NCBI GenBank assembly: GCA_963971405.1
Contig: OZ020491.1
Location: 34,833,019-34,897,018, forward strand
Direction: 5' to 3'
Source of the DNA: Psococerastis gibbosa
Lineage: Eukaryota > Arthropoda > Insecta > Psocodea > Psocidae
DNA length: 64,000 nt
Below the pieces are notes generated by a model. That model was given only the letters and a program-made list of their open reading frames with translations, did no database searches and was not told the origin of the DNA. Below, one piece after another: positions 10,987 through 23,472 of the stretch (its first letter is position 1; each line of letters opens with the position of its first letter). The position numbers and the translations under genes were made by a program.

Positions 10987-12484
10987 ATTGTTCAATGTTA
11001 ATTACAATACATTGAGCCAAAACAAGCCAAACTAAGACACCAGTGTCATATCAAGACCTTTAAAAAAAATAAAATAAGTAAATAGCTATTTTTCGTATTC
11101 TTGTCGATTGAATTTTTTGTAGCTACATTTACACCGATGAACACGCACGAGCAAGTGGCCAATATTAAGTTCAATACATTGAGCCTAAATAAGCAAAACT
11201 AAGACACCTATATCTTTTTAAGACCTTTAAAAAAAATAAAATAAGTAAATAGCTATTTTTCTTATTCTTGTCGAATGAATTTTTTTTAGCTACATTTAAA
11301 CCGATGAACACGCAGGAGCAATTGCTTAATGTCAAGTACAATACAATGAGCCAAAATAAGCAAAATTAAGACACCTATATCTTTTTAAAACCTTTAAAAA
11401 AATAAAATAAGTAAATAGCTATTTTTCTTATTCTTGTCGAATGAATTTTTTTTAGCAACATTTACACTGATGAACACGCAGGAACAATTGCTCAATGTTA
11501 ATTACAATACAATGAGCCAAAACAAGCCAAATAAAGACACCCGTGTCATATCAAGACCTTTAAAAAAAATAAAATAAGTAAATAGCTATTTTTCGTATTC
11601 TTGTCGAATGAATTTTTTTAGCTACATTTACACCGATGAACACGCAAGAGCAATTGCTCAATGTCAAGTACAATACAATGAGCCTAAATAAGCAAAATTA
11701 AGACACCTATATCTTTTTAAGACCTTTAAAAAAATAAAATAAGTAAATAGCTATTTTTCTTATTCTTGTCGAATGAATTTTTTTTTAGCTACATTTACAC
11801 TGATGAACACGCAGGAACAATTGTTCAATGTTAATTACAATACATTGAGCCAAAACAAGCCAAATTAAGACACCAGTGTCATATCAAAACCTTTAAAAAA
11901 AATAAAATAAGTAAATAGCTATTTTTCGTATTCTTGTCGATTGAATTTTTTGTAGCTACATTTACACCGATGAACACGCACGAGCAAGTGGCCAATATTA
12001 AGTTCAATACATTGAGCCTAAATAAGCAAAACTAAGACACCTATATCTTTTTAAGACCTTTAAAAAAAATAAAATAAGTAAATAGCTATTTTTCTTATTC
12101 TTGTCGAATGAATTTTTTTTAGCTACATTTAAACCGATGAACACGCAGGAGCAATTGCTTAATGTCAAGTACAATACAATGAGCCAAAATAAGCAAAATT
12201 AAGACACCTATATCTTTATAAAACCTTTAAAAAAATAAAATAAGTAAATAGCTATTTTTCTTATTCTTGTCGAATGAATTTTTTTTAGCAACATTTACAC
12301 TGATGAACACGCAGGAACAATTGCTCAATGTTAATTACAATACAATGAGCCAAAACAAGCCAAATAAAGACACCCGTGTCATATCAAGACCTTTAAAAAA
12401 ATAAAATAAGTAAATAGCTATTTTTCTTATTCTTGTCGAATGAATTTTTTTAGCTACATTTACACCGATGAACACGCAAGAGCA
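10987..12484 (+). repeat. Local tandem duplication m23-m24-m26-m27 (833 bp period)
   Basis: m23 starts at 10987 and again at 11820, 833 bp apart. The two runs are joined by a hybrid monomer (about 11652-11819) whose first half is m1 (GTCAAGTAC, GAGCCTAAA) and second half m22 (eight-plus T run, CACTGATG). That hybrid is the crossover product expected from misaligned exchange between similar monomers. The two copies differ slightly: the first m23 has CATATCAAGACC and the second CATATCAAAACC. Confidence 0.85.
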
Positions 12485-13150
12485 ATTGCTCAATGTCAAG
12501 TACAATACAATGAGCCTAAATAAGCCAAATTAAGACACCTATATCTTTTTAAGACCTTTAAAAAAAATTAAATAAGTAAATAGCTATTTTTCTAATTCTT
12601 GTCGAATGAATTTTTTTTAGCTACATTTACACCGATGAACACGCACGAGCAATTGCTTAATGTTAAGTACAATACAATGAGCCATAATAAGCAAAATTAA
12701 GACACCCTTATCATATCAAGACCTTTAAAAAAATAAAATAAGTAAATAGCTATTTTTTTTATTCTTGTCGAATGAATTTTTTTTAGCTACATTTACACCG
12801 ATGAACACGCAAGAGCAATTGCTCAATGTCAAGTACAATACAATGAGCCTAAATAAGCAAAATTAAGACACCTATATCTTTTTAAGACCTTTAAAAAAAA
12901 TTAAATAAGTAAATAGCTATTTTTCTAATTCTTGTCGAATGAATTTTTTTTAGCTACATTTACACCGATGAACACGCACGAGCAATTGCTTAATGTTAAG
13001 TACAATACAATGAGCCATAATAAGCAAAATTAAGACACCCTTATCATATCAAGACCTTTAAAAAAATAAAATAAGTAAATAGCTATTTTTTTTATTCTTG
13101 TCGAATGAATTTTTTTTAGCTACATTTACACCGATGAACACGCAGGAGAA
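12485..13150 (+). repeat. Local tandem duplication of dimer m1-m2 (333 bp period)
   Basis: m1 begins at 12485 and 12818, each followed by m2. Both m1 copies have AATTAAATAAG and both m2 copies have GAGCCATAATAAGC. The first m1 reads AAGCCAAATTAAG and the second AAGCAAAATTAAG, so they are not perfect copies. The end of the first m2 carries the AAGAGC head normally made by m27, which marks the exchange point. Confidence 0.85.
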
Positions 13151-13317
13151 ATTGCTCAATGTTAATTTTAATACAATGAGCCAAAATAAGCCAAATTAAG
13201 ACACCCGTGTCATATCAAGACCTTTAAAAAAAATAAAATAAGTATATAGCTATTTTTCGTATTCTTGTCGAATGAATTTTTTTTAGCTACATTTACACCG
13301 ATGAACACGCAGGAGCA

Positions 13318-16300
13318 ATTGCTCAATGTTAAATTCAATACAATGAGCCAAAGTAAGCAAAATTAAGACACCCTTATCATATCAAGACCTTTTGAAAAAT
13401 AAAATAAGTAAATAGCTATTTTTCTTATTCTTGTCGAATGAATTTTTTTTAGCTACATTTACACCGATGAACACGCACAAACAATTGCTCAATGTTAAGT
13501 ACAATACATTGAGCCAAAATAAGCAAAATTAAGACACCTATATCTTTTTAAAACCTTTAAAAAAAATAAAATAAGTAAATAGCTATTTTTCTTATTCTTG
13601 TCGAATGAATTTTTTTTAGCTACATTTACACCGATGAACACGCAGGAGCAATTGCTCAATGTTTAGTACAATACAATGAGCCAAAATAAGCAAAATTAAG
13701 ACACCCTTATCATATCAAGACCTTTAAAAAAAATAAAATAAGTAAATAGCTATTTTTTTTTATTCTTGTCGAATGAATTTTTTTTAGCAACATTTAAACC
13801 GATGAACACGCAGGAGCAAATGCTCAATGTCAAGTACAATACGATGAGCCAAAATAAGCAAAATTAAGACACCTATATTTTTTTAAAACCTTTAAAAAAA
13901 TAAAATAAGTAAATAGCTATTTTTTTAATTCTTGTCGTATGAATTTTTTTTAGCTACATCTACACCGATGAACACGCAGGAGCAATTGCTCAATGTTAAG
14001 TACAATACATTGAGCCAAAATAAGCAAAACTAAGACACCTATATCTTTCTAAAACCTTTAAAAAAAAAAAAATAAGTAAATAGCTATTTTTCTTATTCTT
14101 GTCGAATGAATTTTTTTTAGCTACATTTACACCGATGAACACGCAGGAGCAATTGCTCAATGTTAAGTACAATACAATGAGCCAAAATAAGCAAAATTAA
14201 GACACCGTTATCATATCAAGACCTTTAAAAAAATAAAATAAGTAAATAGCTATTTTTCTTATTCTTGTCGAATGAATTTTTTTTAGCTACATTTACACCG
14301 ATGAACACGCAGCAGCAATTGCTCAATGTTAAGTACAATACAATGAGCCAAAATAAGCCAATTTAAGACACCCTTGTCATATCAAGACCTTTAAAAAAAA
14401 ATAAGTATATAGCTATTTTTCGTATTCTTGCCGAATGAATTTTTTGTAGCTACATTTACACCGATGAACACGCAGGGGCAAGTGGCCAATGTTAAGTACA
14501 ATACAGTGAGCCTAAATAAGCAACATTAAGACACCTATGTCTTTTTAAGACCTTTAAAAAAAAAAATAAGTAAATAGCTATTTTTCTTATTCTTGTCGAA
14601 TGAATTTTTTTTAGGTACATTTACACCGATGAACACGCAGGAGCAATTGCTCAATGTTAAGTGCAATACATTGAGCCAAAAAAAGCAAAATTAAGACACC
14701 TATATCTTTTTAAAACCTTTAAAAAAAATAAAATAAGTAAATAGCTATTTTTCTTATTCTTGTCGAATGAATTTTTTTTAGCTACATTTACACCGATGAA
14801 CACGCAGAAGCAATTGCTCAATGTTAAGTACAATACATTGAGCCAAAATAAGCAAAATTAAGACACCCTTATCATATCAAGACCTTTAAAAAAAATAAAA
14901 TAAGTAAATAGCTATTTTTTTTATTCTTGTCGAATGAATTTTTTTTAGCAACATTTAAACCGATGAACACGCAGGAGCAATTGCTTAATGTCAAGTACAA
15001 TACAATGAGCCAAAATAAGCAAAATTAAGACACCTATATCTTTTTAAAACCTTTAAAAAAATAAAATAAGTAAATAGCTATTTTTCTTATTCTTGTCGAA
15101 TGAATTTTTTTTAGCTACATTTACACTGATGAACACGCAGGAACAATTGCTCAATGTTAATTACAATACAATGAGCCAAAACAAGCCAAATAAAGACACC
15201 CGTGTCATATCAAGACCTTTAAAAAAAATAAAATAAGTAAATAGCTATTTTTCGTATTCTTGTCGAATGAATTTTTTTAGCTACATTTACACCGATGAAC
15301 ACGCAGGAGCAATTGCTCAATGTTAATTACAATACAGTGAGCCATAATAAGCCAAATTAAGACACCCTTGTCATATCAAGACCTTTAAAAAAAATAAAAT
15401 AAGTAAATAGCTATTTTTTTTATTCTTGTCGAATGAATTTTTTTTGGCAACATTTAAACCGATGAACACGCAGGAGCAATTGCTTAATGTCAAGTACAAT
15501 ACAGTGAGCCAAAATAAGCAAAATTAAGACACCTATATCTTTTTAAAACCTTTAAAAAAATAAAATAAGTAAATAGCTATTTTTCTTATTCTTGTCGAAT
15601 GAATTTTTTTTAGCTACATTTACACTGATGAACACGCACGAGCAATTGGTTAATGTTAAGTACAATACAATGAGCCAAAATAAGCAAAATTAAGACACCC
15701 TTATCGTATCACGACCTTTAAAAAAATAAAATAAGTAAATAGCTATTTTTTTTATTCTTGTCGAATGAATTTCTTTTAGCAACATTTAAACCGATGAACA
15801 CGCAGGAGCAATTGCTCAATGTCAAGTGCAATACATTGAGCTAAAAAAAGCAAAATTAAGACACCTATATCTTTTTAAAACCTTTAAAAAAATAAAATAA
15901 GTAAATAGCTATTTTTCTAATTCTTGTCGAATGAATTTTTTTTAGCTACATTTACACCGATGAACACGCAGGAGCAATTGCTCAATGTTAATTACAATAC
16001 AATGAGCCATAATAAGCCAAATTAAGACACCCGTGTCATACCAAGACCTTTAAAAAAAATAAAATAAGTAAATAGCTATTTTTTTTATTCTTGTCGAATG
16101 AATTTTTTTTAGCAACATTTACACCGATGAACACGCAGGAGCATGTGGCCGATGTTAAGTACAATACAGTGAGCCTAAATAAGCAAATAAGACACCTATA
16201 TCTTTTTAAGACCTTTAAAAAAAATAAAATAAGTAAATAGCTATTTTTCTTATTCTTGTCGAATGAATTTTTTTTAGGTACATTTAAACCGATGAACACG

Positions 16301-17808
16301 CAGGAACAATTGCTCAATGTTAGGTGCAATACATTGAGAGAAAAAAAGCAAAATTAAGACAGCTATATCTTTTTAAAACCTTTAAAAAAATAAAATAAGT
16401 AAATAGCTATTTTTCTTATTCTTGTCGAATGAATTTTTTTTTAGCTACATTTACACTGATGAACACGCAGGAAAAATTGTTCAATGTTAATTACAATACA
16501 TTGAGCCAAAACAAGCCAAATTAAGACACCAGTGTCATATCAAGACCTTTAAAAAAAATAAAATAAGTAAATAGCTATTTTTCGTATTCTTGTCGATTGA
16601 ATTTTTTGTAGCTACATTTACACCGATGAACACGCACGAGCAAGTGGCCAATATTAAGTTCAATACATTGAGCCTAAATAAGCAAAACTAAGACACCTAT
16701 ATCTTTTTAAGACCTTTAAAAAAAATAAAATAAGTAAATAGCTATTTTTCTTATTCTTGTCGAATGAATTTTTTTTAGCTACATTTACAACGATGAACAC
16801 GCAGGAGCAATTGCTTAATGTTTAGTACAATACAATGAGCCTAAATAAGCAAAACTAAGACACCTATATCTTTTTAAGACCTTTAAAAAAATAAAATAAG
16901 TAAATAGCTATTTTTCTTATTCTTGTCGAATGAATTTTTTTTAGCTACATTTAAACCGATGAACACGCAGGAGCAATTGCTTAATGTCAAGTACAATACA
17001 ATGAGCCAAAATAAGCAAAATTAAGACACCTATATCTTTTTAAAACCTTTAAAAAAATAAAATAAGTAAATAGCTATTTTTCTTATTCTTGTCGAATGAA
17101 TTTTTTTTAGCAACATTTACACTGATGAACACGCAGGAACAATTGCTCAATGTTAATTTTAATACAGTGAGCCATAATAAGCCAAATTAAGACACCCGTG
17201 TCATATCAAGACCTTTAAAAAAAATAAAATAAGTAAATAGCTATTTTTTTTATTCTTGTCGAATGAATTTTTTTTAGCAACATTTAAACCGATGGACACG
17301 CAGGAGCAATTGCTCAATGTCAAGTACAATACAATGAGCCTAAATAAGCAAAATTAAGACACCTATATCTTTTTAAGACCTTTAAAAAAAATTAAATAAG
17401 TAAATAGCTATTTTTCTAATTCTTGTCGAATGAATTTTTTTTAGCTACATTTACACCGATGAACACGCACGAGCAATTGCTTAATGTTAAGTACAATACA
17501 ATGAGCCATAATAAGCAAAATTAAGACACCCTTATCATATCAAGACCTTTAAAAAAATAAAATAAGTAAATAGCTATTTTTTTTATTCTTGTCGAATGAA
17601 TTTTTTTTAGCTACATTTACACCGATGAACACGCAGGAGAAATTGCTCAATGTTAATTTTAATACAATGAGCCAAAATAAGCCAAATTAAGACACCCGTG
17701 TCATATCAAGACCTTTAAAAAAAATAAAATAAGTATATAGCTATTTTTCGTATTCCTGTCGAATGAATTTTTTTTAGCTACATTTACACCGATGAACACG
17801 CAGGAGCA
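13318..17808 (+). repeat. HOR copy, 27 monomers (4,491 bp)
   Basis: Order: m4-m16, an m14/m17 hybrid, m18-m26, an m17-to-m16-like monomer (TTAATTTTAAT, CAGTGAGCCATAAT), m1-m3. The second m14-m15-m16 is largely lost through the hybrid at about 15487, which starts as m14 and ends with the CACGAGC head of m17. Private markers include TATGTCTTTTTAAG in m11 (about 14536), GGAAAAATTGTTC in m23 (about 16470) and GATGGACACGCAGG (about 17292). All three reappear near 59-62 kb, showing a shared origin with the block at 58092. Confidence 0.87.
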
Positions 17809-19310
17809 ATTGCTCAATGTTAAATTCAATACAGTGAGCCAAAGTAAGCAAAATTAAGACACCCTTATCATATCAAGACCTTTTGAAAAATAAAATAAGT
17901 AAATAGCTATTTTTCTTATTCTTGTCGAATGAATTTTTTTTAGCTACATTTACACCGATGAACACGCACAAACAATTGCTCAATGTTAAGTACAATACAT
18001 TGAGCCAAAATAAGCAAAATTAAGACACCTATATCTTTTTAAAACCTTTAAAAAAAATAAAATAAGTAAATAGCTATTTTTCTTATTCTTGTCGAATGAA
18101 TTTTTTTTAGCTACATTTACACCGATGAACACGCAGGAGCAATTGCTCAATGTTTAGTACAATACAATGAGCCAAAATAAGCAAAATTAAGACACCCGCG
18201 TCATACCAAGACCTTTAAAAAAAATAAAATAAGTAAATAGCTATTTTTTTTATTCTTGTCGAATGAATTTTTTTTAGCAACATTTACACCGATGAACACG
18301 CAGGAGCATGTGGCCGATGTTAAGTACAATACAATGAGCCTAAATAAGCAAAACTAAGACACCTATATCTTTTTAAGACCTTTAAAAAAATAAAATAAGT
18401 AAATAGCTATTTTTCTTATTCTTGTCGAATGAATTTTTTTTAGCTACATTTAAACCGATGAACACGCAGGAGCAATTGCTTAATGTCAAGTACAATACAA
18501 TGAGCCAAAATAAGCAAAATTAAGACACCTATATCTTTTTAAAACCTTTAAAAAAATAAAATAAGTAAATAGCTATTTTTCTTATTCTTGTCGAATGAAT
18601 TTTTTTTAGCAACATTTACACTGATGAACACGCAGGAACAATTGCTCAATGTTAATTACAATACAATGAGCCAAAACAAGCCAAATAAAGACACCCGTGT
18701 CATATCAAGACCTTTAAAAAAAATAAAATAAGTAAATAATTATTTTTCGTATTCTTGTCGAATGAATTTTTTTAGCTACATTTACACCGATGAACACGCA
18801 AGAGCAATTGCTCAATGTCAAGTACAATACACTGAGCCTAAATAAGCAAAATTAAGACACCTATATCTTTTTAAGACCTTTAAAAAAAATTAAATAAGTA
18901 AATAGCTATTTTTCTAATTCTTGTCGAATGAATTTTTTTTAGCTACATTTACACCGATGAACACGCACGAGCAATTGCTTAATGTTAAGTACAATACAGT
19001 GAGCCATAATAAGCAAAATTAAGACACCCTTATCATATCAAGACCTTTAAAAAAATAAAATAAGTAAATAGCTATTTTTTTTATTCTTGTCGAATGAATT
19101 TTTTTTAGCTACATTTACACCGATGAACACGCAGGAGAAATTGCTCAATGTTAATTTTAATACAATGAGCCAAAATAAGCCAAATTAAGACACCCGTGTC
19201 ATATCAAGACCTATAAAAAAAATAAAATAAGTATATACTTAGCTATTTTTCGTATTCTTGTCGAATGAATTTTTTTTAGCTACATTTACACCGATGAACA
19301 CGCAGGAGCA
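17809..19310 (+). repeat. Contracted HOR, 9 monomers (1,502 bp)
   Basis: Order: m4, m5, m6/m20 hybrid, m21/m25 hybrid, m26, m15, m1, m2, m3. Twenty-one of the thirty canonical positions are missing, removed by one or two exchanges through the hybrids. The m6/m20 hybrid carries the private CCCGCGTCATACC (about 18195), seen otherwise only at about 63806. The m3 copy has a 4 bp insertion making TATATACTTAGC (about 19233-19242). The m15 near 18735 reads AATAATTATTTTT, losing the palindrome core. Confidence 0.85.
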
Positions 19311-22300
19311 ATTGCTCAATGTTAAATTCAATACAGTGAGCCAAAGTAAGCAAAATTAAGACACCCTTATCATATCAAGACCTTTTGAAAAATAAAATAA
19401 GTAAATAGCTATTTTTCTTATTCTTGTCGAATGAATTTTTTTTAGCTACATTTACACCGATGAACACGCACAAACAATTGCTCAATGTTAAGTACAATAC
19501 ATTGAGCCAAAATAAGCAAAATTAAGACACCTATATCTTTTTAAAACCTTTAAAAAAAATAAAATAAGTAAATAGCAATTTTTCTTATTCTTGTCGAATG
19601 AATTTTTTTTAGCTACATTTACACCGATGAACACGCAGGAGCAATTGCTCAATGTTAAGTACAATACATTGAGCCAAAATATGCAAAATTAAGACACCTA
19701 TATCTTTTTAAAACCTTTAAAAAAAATAAAATAAGTAAATAGCTATTTTTTTTTATTCTTGTCGAATGAATTTTTTTTAGCAACATTTAAACCGATGAAC
19801 ACGCAGGAGCAAATGCTCAATGTCAAGTACAATACGATGAGCCAAAATAAGCAAAATTAAGACACCTATATTTTTTTAAAACCTTTAAAAAAATAAAATA
19901 AGTAAATAGCTATTTTTTTAATTCTTGTCGTATGAATTTTTTTTAGCTACATCTACACCGATGAACACGCAGGAGCAATTGCTCAATGTTAAGTACAATA
20001 CAATGAGCCAAAATAAGCAAAATTAAGACACCGTTATCATATCAAGACCTTTAAAAAAATAAAATAAGTAAATAGCTATTTTTCTTATTCTTGTCGAATG
20101 AATTTTTTTTAGCTACATTTACACCGATGAACACGCAGCAGCAATTGCTCAATGTTAAGTACAATACATTGAGCCAAAATAAGCCAATTTAAGACACCCT
20201 TGTCATATCAAGACCTTCAAAAAAAAAAATAAGTATATAGCTATTTTTCGTATTCTTGCCGAATGAATTTTTTGTAGCTACATTTACACCGATGAACACG
20301 CAGGGGCAAGTGGCCAATGTTAAGTACAATACAGTGAGCCTAAATAAGCAACATTAAGACACCTATATCTTTTTAAGACCTTTAAAAAAAAAAAAATAAG
20401 TAAATAGCTATTTTTCTTATTCTTGTCGAATGAATTTTTTTTAGGTACATTTACACCGATGAACACGCAGGAACAATTGCTCAATGTTAAGTGCAATACA
20501 TTGAGCCAAAAAAAGCAAAATTAAGACACCTATATCTTTTTAAAACCTTTAAAAAAAATAAAATAAGTAAATAGCTATTTTTCTTATTCTTGTCGAATGA
20601 ATTTTTTTTAGCTACATTTACACCAATGAACACGCAGAAGCAATTGCTCAATGTTAAGTACAATACATTGAGCCAAAATAAGCAAAATTAAGACACCGTT
20701 ATCATATCAAGACCTTTAAAAAAAATAAAATAAGTAAATAGCTATTTTTTTTATTCTTGTCGAATGAATTTTTTTTAGCAACATTTAAACCGATGAACAC
20801 GCAGGAGCAATTGCTTAATGTCAAGAACAATACAATGAGCCAAAATAAGCAAAATTAAGACACCTATATCTTTTTAAAACCTTTAAAAAAATAAAATAAG
20901 TAAATAGCTATTTTTCTTATTCTTGTCGAATGAATTCTTTTTAGCTACATTTACACTGATGAACACGCAGGAACAATTGCTCAATGTTAATTACAATACA
21001 ATGAGCCAAAACAAGCCAAATAAAGACACCCGTGTCATATCAAGACCTTTAAAAAAAATAAAATAAGTAAATAGCTATTTTTCGTATTCTTGTCGAATGA
21101 ATTTTTTTAGCTACATTTACACCGATGAACACGCAGGAGCAATTGCTCAATGTTAATTACAATACAGTGAGCCATAATAAGCCAAATTAAGACACCCTCG
21201 TCATATCAAGACCTTTAAAAAAAATAAAATAAGTAAATAGCTATTTTTTTTATTCTTGTCGAATGAATTTTTTTTGGCAACATTTAAACCGATGAACACG
21301 CAGGAGCAATTGCTTAATGTCAAGTACAATACAATGAGCCAAAATAAGCAAAATTAAGACACCTATATCTTTTTAAAACCTTTAAAAAAAATAAAATAAG
21401 TAAATAGCTATTTTTCTTGTTCTTGTCGAATGAATTTTTTTTAGCTACATTTACACCGATGAACACGCAGGAGCAATTGCTCAATGTTTAGTACAATACA
21501 ATGAGCCAAAATAAGCAAAATTAAGACACCCGTGTCATACCAAGACCTTTAAAAAAAATAAAATAAGTAAATAGCTATTTTTTTTATTCTTGTCGAATGA
21601 ATTTTTTTTAGCAACATTTACACCGATGAACACGCAGGAGCATGTGGCCGATGTTAAGTACAATACAGTGAGCCTAAATAAGCAAATAAGACACCTATAT
21701 CTTTTTAAGACCTTTAAAAAAAATAAAATAAGTAAATAGCTATTTTTCTTATTCTTGTCGAATGAATTTATTTTAGGTACATTTAAACCGATGAACACGC
21801 AGGAACAATTGCTCAATGTTAGGTGCAATACATTGAGAGAAAAAAAGCAAAATTAAGACAGCTATATCTTTTTAAAACCTTTAAAAAAATAAAATAAGTA
21901 AATAGCTATTTTTCTTATTCTTGTCGAATGAATTTTTTTTTAGCTACATTTACACTGATGAACACGCAGGAACAATTGTTCAATGTTAACTACAATACAT
22001 TGAGCCAAAACAAGCCAAATTAAGACACCAGTGTCATATCAAGACCTTTAAAAAAAATAAAATAAGTAAATAGCTATTTTTCGTATTCTTGTCGATTGAA
22101 TTTTTTGTAGCTACATTTACACCGATGAACACGCACGAGCAAGTGGCCAATATTAAGTTCAATACATTGAGCCTAAATAAGCAAAACTAAGACACCTATA
22201 TCTTTTTAAGACCTTTAAAAAAAATAAAATAAGTAAATAGCTATTTTTCTTATTCTTGTCGAATGAATTTTTTTTAGCTACATTTACAACGATGAACACG

Positions 22301-23306
22301 CAGGAGCAATTGCTTAATGTTTAGTACAATACAATGAGCCTAAATAAGCAAAACTAAGACACCTATATCTTTTTAAGACCTTTAAAAAAAATAAAATAAG
22401 TAAATAGCTATTTTTCTTATTCTTGTCGAATGAATTTTTTTTAGCTACATTTAAACCGATGAACACGCAGGAGCAATTGCTTAATGTCAAGTACAATACA
22501 ATGAGCCAAAATAAGCAAAATTAAGACACCTATATCTTTTTAAAACCTTTAAAAAAATAAAATAAGTAAATAGCTATTTTTCTTATTCTTGTCGAATGAA
22601 TTTTTTTTAGCAACATTTACACTGATGAACACGCAGGAACAATTGCTCAATGTTAATTACAATACAATGAGCCAAAACAAGCCAAATAAAGACACCCGTG
22701 TCATATCAAGACCTTTAAAAAAAATAAAATAAGTAAATAGCTATTTTTCGTATTCTTGTCGAATGAATTTTTTTAGCTACATTTACACCGATGAACACGC
22801 AAGAGCAATTGCTCAATGTCAAGTACAATACAATGAGCCTAAATAAGCAAAATTAAGACACCTATATCTTTTTAAGACCTTTAAAAAAAATTAAATAAGT
22901 AAATAATTATTTTTCGTATTCTTGTCGAATGAATTTTTTTAGCTACATTTAAACCGATGAACACGCACGAGCAATTGCTTAATGTTAAGTACAATACAGT
23001 GAGCCATAATAAGCAAAATTAAGACACCCTTATCATATCAAGACCTTTAAAAAAATAAAATAAGTAAATAGCTATTTTTTTTATTCTTGTCGAATGAATT
23101 TTTTTTAGCTACATTTACACCGATGAACACGCAGGAGAAATTGCTCAATGTTAATTTTAATACAATGAGCCAAAATAAGCCAAATTAAGACACCCGTGTC
23201 ATATCAAGACCTTTAAAAAAAATAAAATAAGTATATAGCTATTTTTCGTATTCTTGTCGAATGAATTTTTTTTAGCTACATTTACACCGATGAACACGCA
23301 GGAGCA
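19311..23306 (+). repeat. 24-mer HOR, copy 1 (3,996 bp)
   Basis: Order: m4, m5, m5/m6 hybrid, m7, m9-m13, m14, m15, m16, m14, m6/m20 hybrid, m21-m27, m1-m3. m8, m17-m19 and the second m15-m16 are absent. Private bases shared with the next block are AGCAATTTTT in m5, GTCAAGAACAAT in m14, GAATTCTTTTTAGC in m14, CACCAATGAACACG in m12, CCCTCGTC in m16 and CTTGTTCTTG in the second m14. It differs from copy 2 at AAAATATGC (about 19678) and CACCGTTATC in m13 (about 20697). Confidence 0.9.
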
Positions 23307-23472
23307 ATTGCTCAATGTTAAATTCAATACAGTGAGCCAAAGTAAGCAAAATTAAGACACCCTTATCATATCAAGACCTTTTGAAAAATAAAATAAGTAA
23401 ATAGCTATTTTTCTTATTCTTGTCGAATGAATTTTTTTTAGCTACATTTACACCGATGAACACGCAGGAGCA
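23307..23472 (+). repeat. Extra m4 monomer (duplicated singleton)
   Basis: Two m4 monomers stand in tandem at 23307 and 23473. Both have TTAAATTCAAT, CAGTGAGCCAAAGTAAG and CCTTTTGAAAAA. The first ends with GCAGGAGC where m4 normally ends with GCACAAAC, so its tail comes from m3 and the exchange joined an m4 body to an m3 end. This one-monomer slip makes the period between the flanking 24-mers 4,162 bp rather than 3,996. Confidence 0.87.

Larger units (their letters stand above)
8158..13317 (+). repeat. HOR copy, 31 monomers, with internal duplications
   Basis: Order: m4-m15, an m16/m18 hybrid, m19-m24, m26, m27, an m1/m22 hybrid, m23, m24, m26, m27, m1, m2, m1, m2, m3. The hybrid at about 10158 starts as m18 (TTGGTTAATG), has m16-type bases in the middle (CAGTGAGCCATAAT), then m18 again (TATCACGACC), which suggests conversion or a double exchange. 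A private variant at about 10315 reads CAGTTGCAATTG instead of CAGGAGCAATTG. The A14 run at 9397-9410 lies in m11 of this block. Confidence 0.87.

Noticed and set aside
22314-22496. 60-74 codon minus-strand frames (22314, 26476, 32801, 41459, 51549, 53097, 55431, 56263)
   Set aside because: They are single-monomer translations, nearly all of the same ~40-residue repeat sequence. Where I checked the start it is TTG. They vary exactly as the monomer class varies.
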